From assembly GCF_025698545.1 (NCBI RefSeq), contig NC_068576.1, forward strand, positions 53,106,390 through 53,170,389: a stretch of 64,000 bases of DNA, written 5' to 3'. The notes beneath the pieces are model-generated. The model made no database searches and was not told where the DNA came from. It worked only from the letters and a program-made list of their open reading frames with translations. Position 1 is the first letter of the stretch, and each line of letters begins with the position of its first letter. Positions 59,661 through 64,000 of this stretch are shown here, in pieces. Made by a program: the position numbers and the translations under genes. The DNA comes from Gossypium raimondii (taxonomy: Eukaryota; Streptophyta; Magnoliopsida; Malvales; Malvaceae).

Positions 59661-60006
59661 TAGAGGTGCTCATGGGCCGGGCCCAGAAAAAAATTTCAGC
59701 CTGCATCCTAGGCTCAGGCCCGGCCTGACCCGAAATATGGGCCTAAAATTTTGTTAAGGCCTAGCCCGGGAAAAAATTCCTAAGCCTGAGCACGGCCCAT
59801 TTTTTTAATAAACATTAAAAATTTATTTTAAAAATAAAAAAATAAAAAAAAGTATTTTAAAAATAAAAAATATTTATTATATTCGGGCCGGGTCGGGCTT
59901 GGGCCAAAAAAGTGGTGCCCGAGGCCCGGCCCGTCCAAACCCATATTTCGGGCATATATTTTTACCCGAACCCTCCCATATTTCGGGCAGCCCATGAGCA
60001 CCTCTA
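59661..60006. mobile_element. Intact hAT-type MITE, 346 bp
   Basis: Perfect 17-bp terminal inverted repeats TAGAGGTGCTCATGGGC. They are flanked by AGTTTGAT (59653-59660) and AGTTGGAT (60007-60014), an 8-bp target duplication with one mismatch. TIRs starting TAGAGGTG and the 8-bp duplication point to hAT. The arms are rich in gggcc/ggcccggcc and an A-rich spacer separates them. It has no ORF. Confidence 0.82.
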
Positions 60007-60014
60007 AGTTGGAT

Positions 60015-62200
60015 ATATTGTTCTTTTTATTGATTTTATTTTATAATTTTATAATATTATTTATATTTATGGTTTTGCTTATGATTCTACTGTAATTGTA
60101 CTAGTGATTACCGGTGGTGCAGCCAAAAGAAGGTCAAATTTAAAAAAATTAAAACATTAAAATGTTATACATAATATTAGTATTTAGATAAATTAATGTA
60201 TAATATAACTAAATGTAATAGTATTCCAAAACTATTAAAAGAAAAACAAGACATCAAATAAATAACTTTCAAAAATCAAGATTTACTGTGATCAAATTAC
60301 ATAATTGTATAAATTTATAATAGGCTTCAAATCCTAAAATAGATTTTCTTTTGTCTATTAGACTCCCTAAACACACTCATTATTATCTTTACTAAAACGC
60401 TCTTCCAAATTATTAACTTATTCATCATGATTTTTCGCTCCTTGTTAAAAGATTTCTTGTCCCTACTACATCATTACATTAATTCCACCCAAAACCAAGC
60501 TCTTTTATTGACTGATGAATTCATCATTGATTCAATTAGTGCATCATCAAAATTTTGAATTGAGATTTTCAATTTACAAATATATATAATATCATAATTA
60601 CACCCATTTTCTTATTCCAACTTCTACTTAATTCCATAAAGATTTTATAAAATGAAAATAACAACCTTATAATTACTTTTTACTTTTTACTACCGGTGAC
60701 TCATATTCTACTTGAAAGAGCATCATTATGACATGAATACCATAAGGCCATAGATAGCATATAGCGACTAATGAACTACCAAGTAGGAATTTGAAGACTT
60801 TGCGATTGCTACTACACAAACATGACTATTCAGATGAAAAAAAAGTATAAATATGTTGAATAAGAATTGTGTAATTACATGACCAATGCAGTCGTCATTG
60901 AGGAAAGAATTAATTAAATGAATAAATAAGCAAAGAAACACGAGCAAACTTTATATAAAAGGGAAAGCCGACGATGGACAAAGCTCCCCCCCCCCCCCCC
61001 CGGAAAACAATGTAAATCAAAGTTCAACTTGTGTAGAGAAATGAAAAGTGAATTTGGTAAAAAATAATACAAGTTGGGGTTTGGATTAAGAATCTGACCC
61101 TTAATTATATTTAGGAACCGAAGCTGCCCCCGCACTTAGTGGTGTGTAATGGTAGGACATTCAAAAGATGGGATTTTCTTGATGGATCAACACTGTCCCT
61201 TTTCGTGTTACAGGACACATTCATAGGCCTAAGGAATAATATGTGTAATAAAGATAGAGTTTGGTAGGGTGAAGTTTTGCTTACCTTCTGCTTTTTCCTT
61301 AGTTTGGTCTTGCAAGTTGCAACTTTCTCTCTCCTAGGGACGAATTATTTGGTTTAAAACCAGAGGGAGTGGTAGGTTATATTAACTGGTTGGTGAGCTT
61401 AGATAGCTGACCTATTGAGTATGATTGGAGGAATAGCATGCAATCACCATTGTTTTCAACACAAAGAGGGTGGTGTTTGTGGTAATTGGTGGTATGGATG
61501 CTGGGTCAATATCCTTTAGGCCTGATTGAAGATGTAAGAACTGATGGGATTAGGGGTGCTGCTGCCGACTTGGTTCCACTCGCTTATGGAAGTTAGGTCT
61601 GGTTTAAATTTCGAATTTCCAAGTTTTACTTAAAACTTATACATATTTGTAAGACATTAATCCAAAATTTCAAACCCATTTAGCATATTTAATATATATT
61701 TTTTTTAATTGTAACTCTCCTTTTACTGCCATTATACACCTTTTCTCTTATTAAATTTCTAGTAACATAATTTTCAATTTTTAATATTTACATATTTTAT
61801 TTTATTTTCATATGATATATAATATAAGAAGTAAAATAAAATATACATATTATAAGCTTGAAAACGAGCTAGATTAAGTTGGACTTAAGCTTTGAATATT
61901 AGAGCTTGAACTTACCCTTATATTAAATGAGTTTAATTTTTTTATCGATGCCCATTTTTTGAATCAAATATTTTTGTCCTAACGTTTTCAAATATTAGAT
62001 ATAGTTTCAGTATTTAAGCAAGTAACCCAATCTGTGAACAAGTTTAGATAAAATAAAAATAAGTAAAAATAAAGTTTTTTTTATATATTTATATTATAGG
62101 AAATATGAAATTTTATATAAACATGATCTATTATTATATAAAAATATAACAAAAAAGGCCCATTAAACTATTGGAACATGTGGGTTTTGCTTGCTATATA
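60015..62200. other. Intergenic DNA
   Basis: AT-rich with no supported gene. A run of 16 C lies at 60986-61001; such a run is unstable in sequencing and copying. The ORF at 60914-61135 crosses this run and is not credible. Confidence 0.35.
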
Positions 62201-62203
62201 ACC

Positions 62204-62290
62204 ATGAGTTGTGGTGTAGTAGTTGCACACCTCATCCATTAACCAAGAGGTCGGAGTTCAATCCCCACCCATAGAAATGGAATACATTTC
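62204..62290 (+). mobile_element. tRNA-derived SINE head
   Basis: An A-box-like ttgtggtgtagtagttgcac (62209-62228) is followed by a B-box-like ggtcggagttcaatcc (62249-62264), the internal promoter arrangement of tRNA-derived plant SINEs. It is too diverged and lacks the arms of a working tRNA gene. The 3' end of the SINE was not defined. Confidence 0.6.
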
Positions 62291-63123
62291 TTGAGCAACC
62301 GTTTACTTCTTTAAAATGCACTTACGACAAGAGAATTTGTCATTACTACCGACAACAACCTAAGCCTACATTTCAAAAGACCAAAATAGGTGCTACCAAG
62401 CAAGGAAAATCCAAGCAAACAATAAAATCTCAAGAAATACCTATTTAATAAAATGACCTCCAAATTATATATTTTTATTAGTATAGAATTCTTATTCTAT
62501 AAAAGTTTCGAAAATGTGAAAATAAATTAATCTCCCCACTTAAAAACTCCCCAAATTTTTTCTTCTCAAATTTCTCTTGTTTTTTCAGGTAATCTCTCTA
62601 AAATTCTTACAATATATGTGATCTATCTTTTAATACCTTCAAGTGACTCTTCCTAATTTGGTAACAACTATTCTTTCCTTCCAAATTTTATTGATATTAT
62701 CTATAGAAAATTATGATTGTGGCTTTTCTTGTAATATATTAAGATTTTTATGCAATATTTTGAATGATTTTAAAATATTGATTTTGTATAAGATTTCTAA
62801 CATCTTAATTGGGTAATAATTTTAGAGACAAATCCTTGAACAATTAGGATTGGTTGTTTTATAATATTGAATTTCTTGATTGTTGTTGCTAGTGTGTATC
62901 TTTTGTTTGTGTTTACATTGTGTTTGACATAACACCATTTTTGTTTTGTGATAGAAAGCTACTAATCGTATGTTGGTTTCATGAACTTTGCAAATTCAGA
63001 ATTCATTTTTTTATTGTGTCTCAATTTATCTCATATTTACTACAATTTGCTCTAGTAATTTTATTTGACAAATAAGAAAAAAATTCAAATTTAGATATTG
63101 AATTTCAGCGTTGAATTTTATAT
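62291..63123. other. AT-rich intergenic DNA
   Basis: The first 150 bases may be the SINE body. No gene is supported. Confidence 0.3.
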
Positions 63124-64000
63124 CACTACACCAGAAAATGTTTTTAGCGGCTTTTTTTAGGCCTTTAGCGGCTCTTTTTAACGTCACTAAAGGCATTTGC
63201 GGCGCTTGAAGAAGCCGCTAACGACAACGTCGCTAACTTTTGCGGCGCTTACAGAAAAAAATGCCGCTAAAGAACATGTTCTTTAGCGGCGCCAAGAAAA
63301 TAAACGCCGCTAAAGATAATGTTCTTTAGCGGCGCTTAAGAAAAAACGCCGCTAAAGATCATGTTCTTTAGCGGCGCTTGAAAAACGCCGCTAAAGAACA
63401 TGATCTTTAGCGGCGCTTAAGAAGAAAACGCCGCTAAATATCATGTTCTTTAGCGGCGCTTAGGAAGAAAACGCTGTTTACATAAAATCAGAAATTTTGC
63501 GGCGTTTTCCACATAGCGCCGCTAAATCCAACCTTTAGTGGCGTTTCTACACTTGCGCCGCAAAAGCCATTCAATTCTCAAACAAAACTACACCATTTTG
63601 ACCAAATATTTAATAACTTTTTGCGGCGTTTTTGCTGAAAACGCCGCTAAATCTCACATCTTTTATTTATTTATTTATTTATTTATTGTATCTTTTATTA
63701 ATTGTATCTTTTAATTACTTTTGACAATGATAATACAATAATAATAAAATTTTATTAATTATTAAAACATTTGTACACTACTAAAAGTTTACTTTTATAT
63801 ACGTAATTAAATTTTAATATTTTAGACTAAATTGTTATAATATTTTCTTTTGCTTTTCTAGTTCTTATTTATTATTATACAAATACATAACGAATCAAGT
63901 ATTATATTTTTGGATTTAACCCATTTTGATATATTTTTAAAATATTAATTTATATTTATATTATTTTCATTTATATTAATCTAGAATATCTAAGATTAAA
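63124..64000 (+). mobile_element. CACTA (En/Spm-type) transposon terminus, partial
   Basis: The end reads CACTACACCAGAAAATG, the signature terminus of CACTA elements, preceded by tat. From 63143 to 63660 comes a dense subterminal array of tttagcggcg and its inverse cgccgctaaa. The element runs past the window's right edge, so its other end, its 3-bp duplication and any transposase cannot be seen. Confidence 0.85.
63143..63655. repeat. Subterminal array of gcggc/gccgc inverted motifs
   Basis: About twenty copies of ttagcggc, gccgctaa or close variants alternate in orientation. They form back-to-back palindromes such as ccgctaaagaacatg followed by ttctttagcgg. Arrays like this in CACTA elements are where the element's own DNA-binding protein attaches. 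Variants (ttgcggcg, tagtggcg) appear toward the inner end. Confidence 0.85.

Noticed and set aside
62204-62290. Possible functional tRNA gene
   Set aside because: The boxes are present but the acceptor and anticodon arms do not form; SINE head is the better call.

Overview
This window is nuclear DNA from a flowering plant. It is AT-rich, with intron-split plant gene families spread among retrotransposon remnants and MITEs. The repeat content suits a cotton-like (Gossypium, Malvaceae) genome: LTRs opening TGTAACA, a stretch rich in cacacgg/ccgtgtg palindromes, and plant-mobile-domain DNA. That assignment rests on remembered repeat style, not a database search. All gene models were built by hand from reading frames and splice sites.

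Layout. 1-0.56 kb: LTR-retrotransposon remnant. 1.5-2.9 kb (-): two-exon L-lactate dehydrogenase. 4.2-14.2 kb: transposon-rich block (hAT-type MITE, two LINE RNase H fragments on opposite strands, one probable solo LTR, two degenerate LTR-like elements). 15.1-19.9 kb (+): five-exon YbaK/ProX-type editing-domain gene with a Tourist-like MITE in intron 1 and a 126-bp duplication in intron 3. 21.5-22.5 kb (-): four-exon precursor of a sulfated GOLVEN/RGF/CLEL peptide. 28.2-30.5 kb (+): intronless HAIRY MERISTEM-type GRAS gene with a perfect miR171 site and a leader containing several uORFs. 35.6-37.6 kb: element with long inverted repeats carrying a plant-mobile-domain fragment. 38.2-40.4 kb: probable solo LTR (-). 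43.3, 46.3 and 53.2 kb (-): three intronless pectin methylesterase/invertase inhibitor (PMEI) genes. 55.8-56.3 kb (+): broken LTPG-type lipid-transfer gene. 56.7-59.3 kb: LTR-like block. 59.7-60.0 kb: intact hAT MITE. 62.2 kb: tRNA-derived SINE head. 63.1 kb to the end: terminus of a CACTA transposon.

The genes do not form an operon or pathway. Two (GLV/RGF peptide, HAM factor) belong to families that control meristems. Four (three PMEIs, the LTP) encode or once encoded secreted cell-wall proteins. I found no CRISPR array, complete tRNA gene or rRNA. No wholly new system is demonstrated. The most notable items are the peptide-hormone precursor hidden by its introns, the two-lesion LTP pseudogene, the PMD-bearing long-TIR element with its palindrome array, and the CACTA subterminal array.
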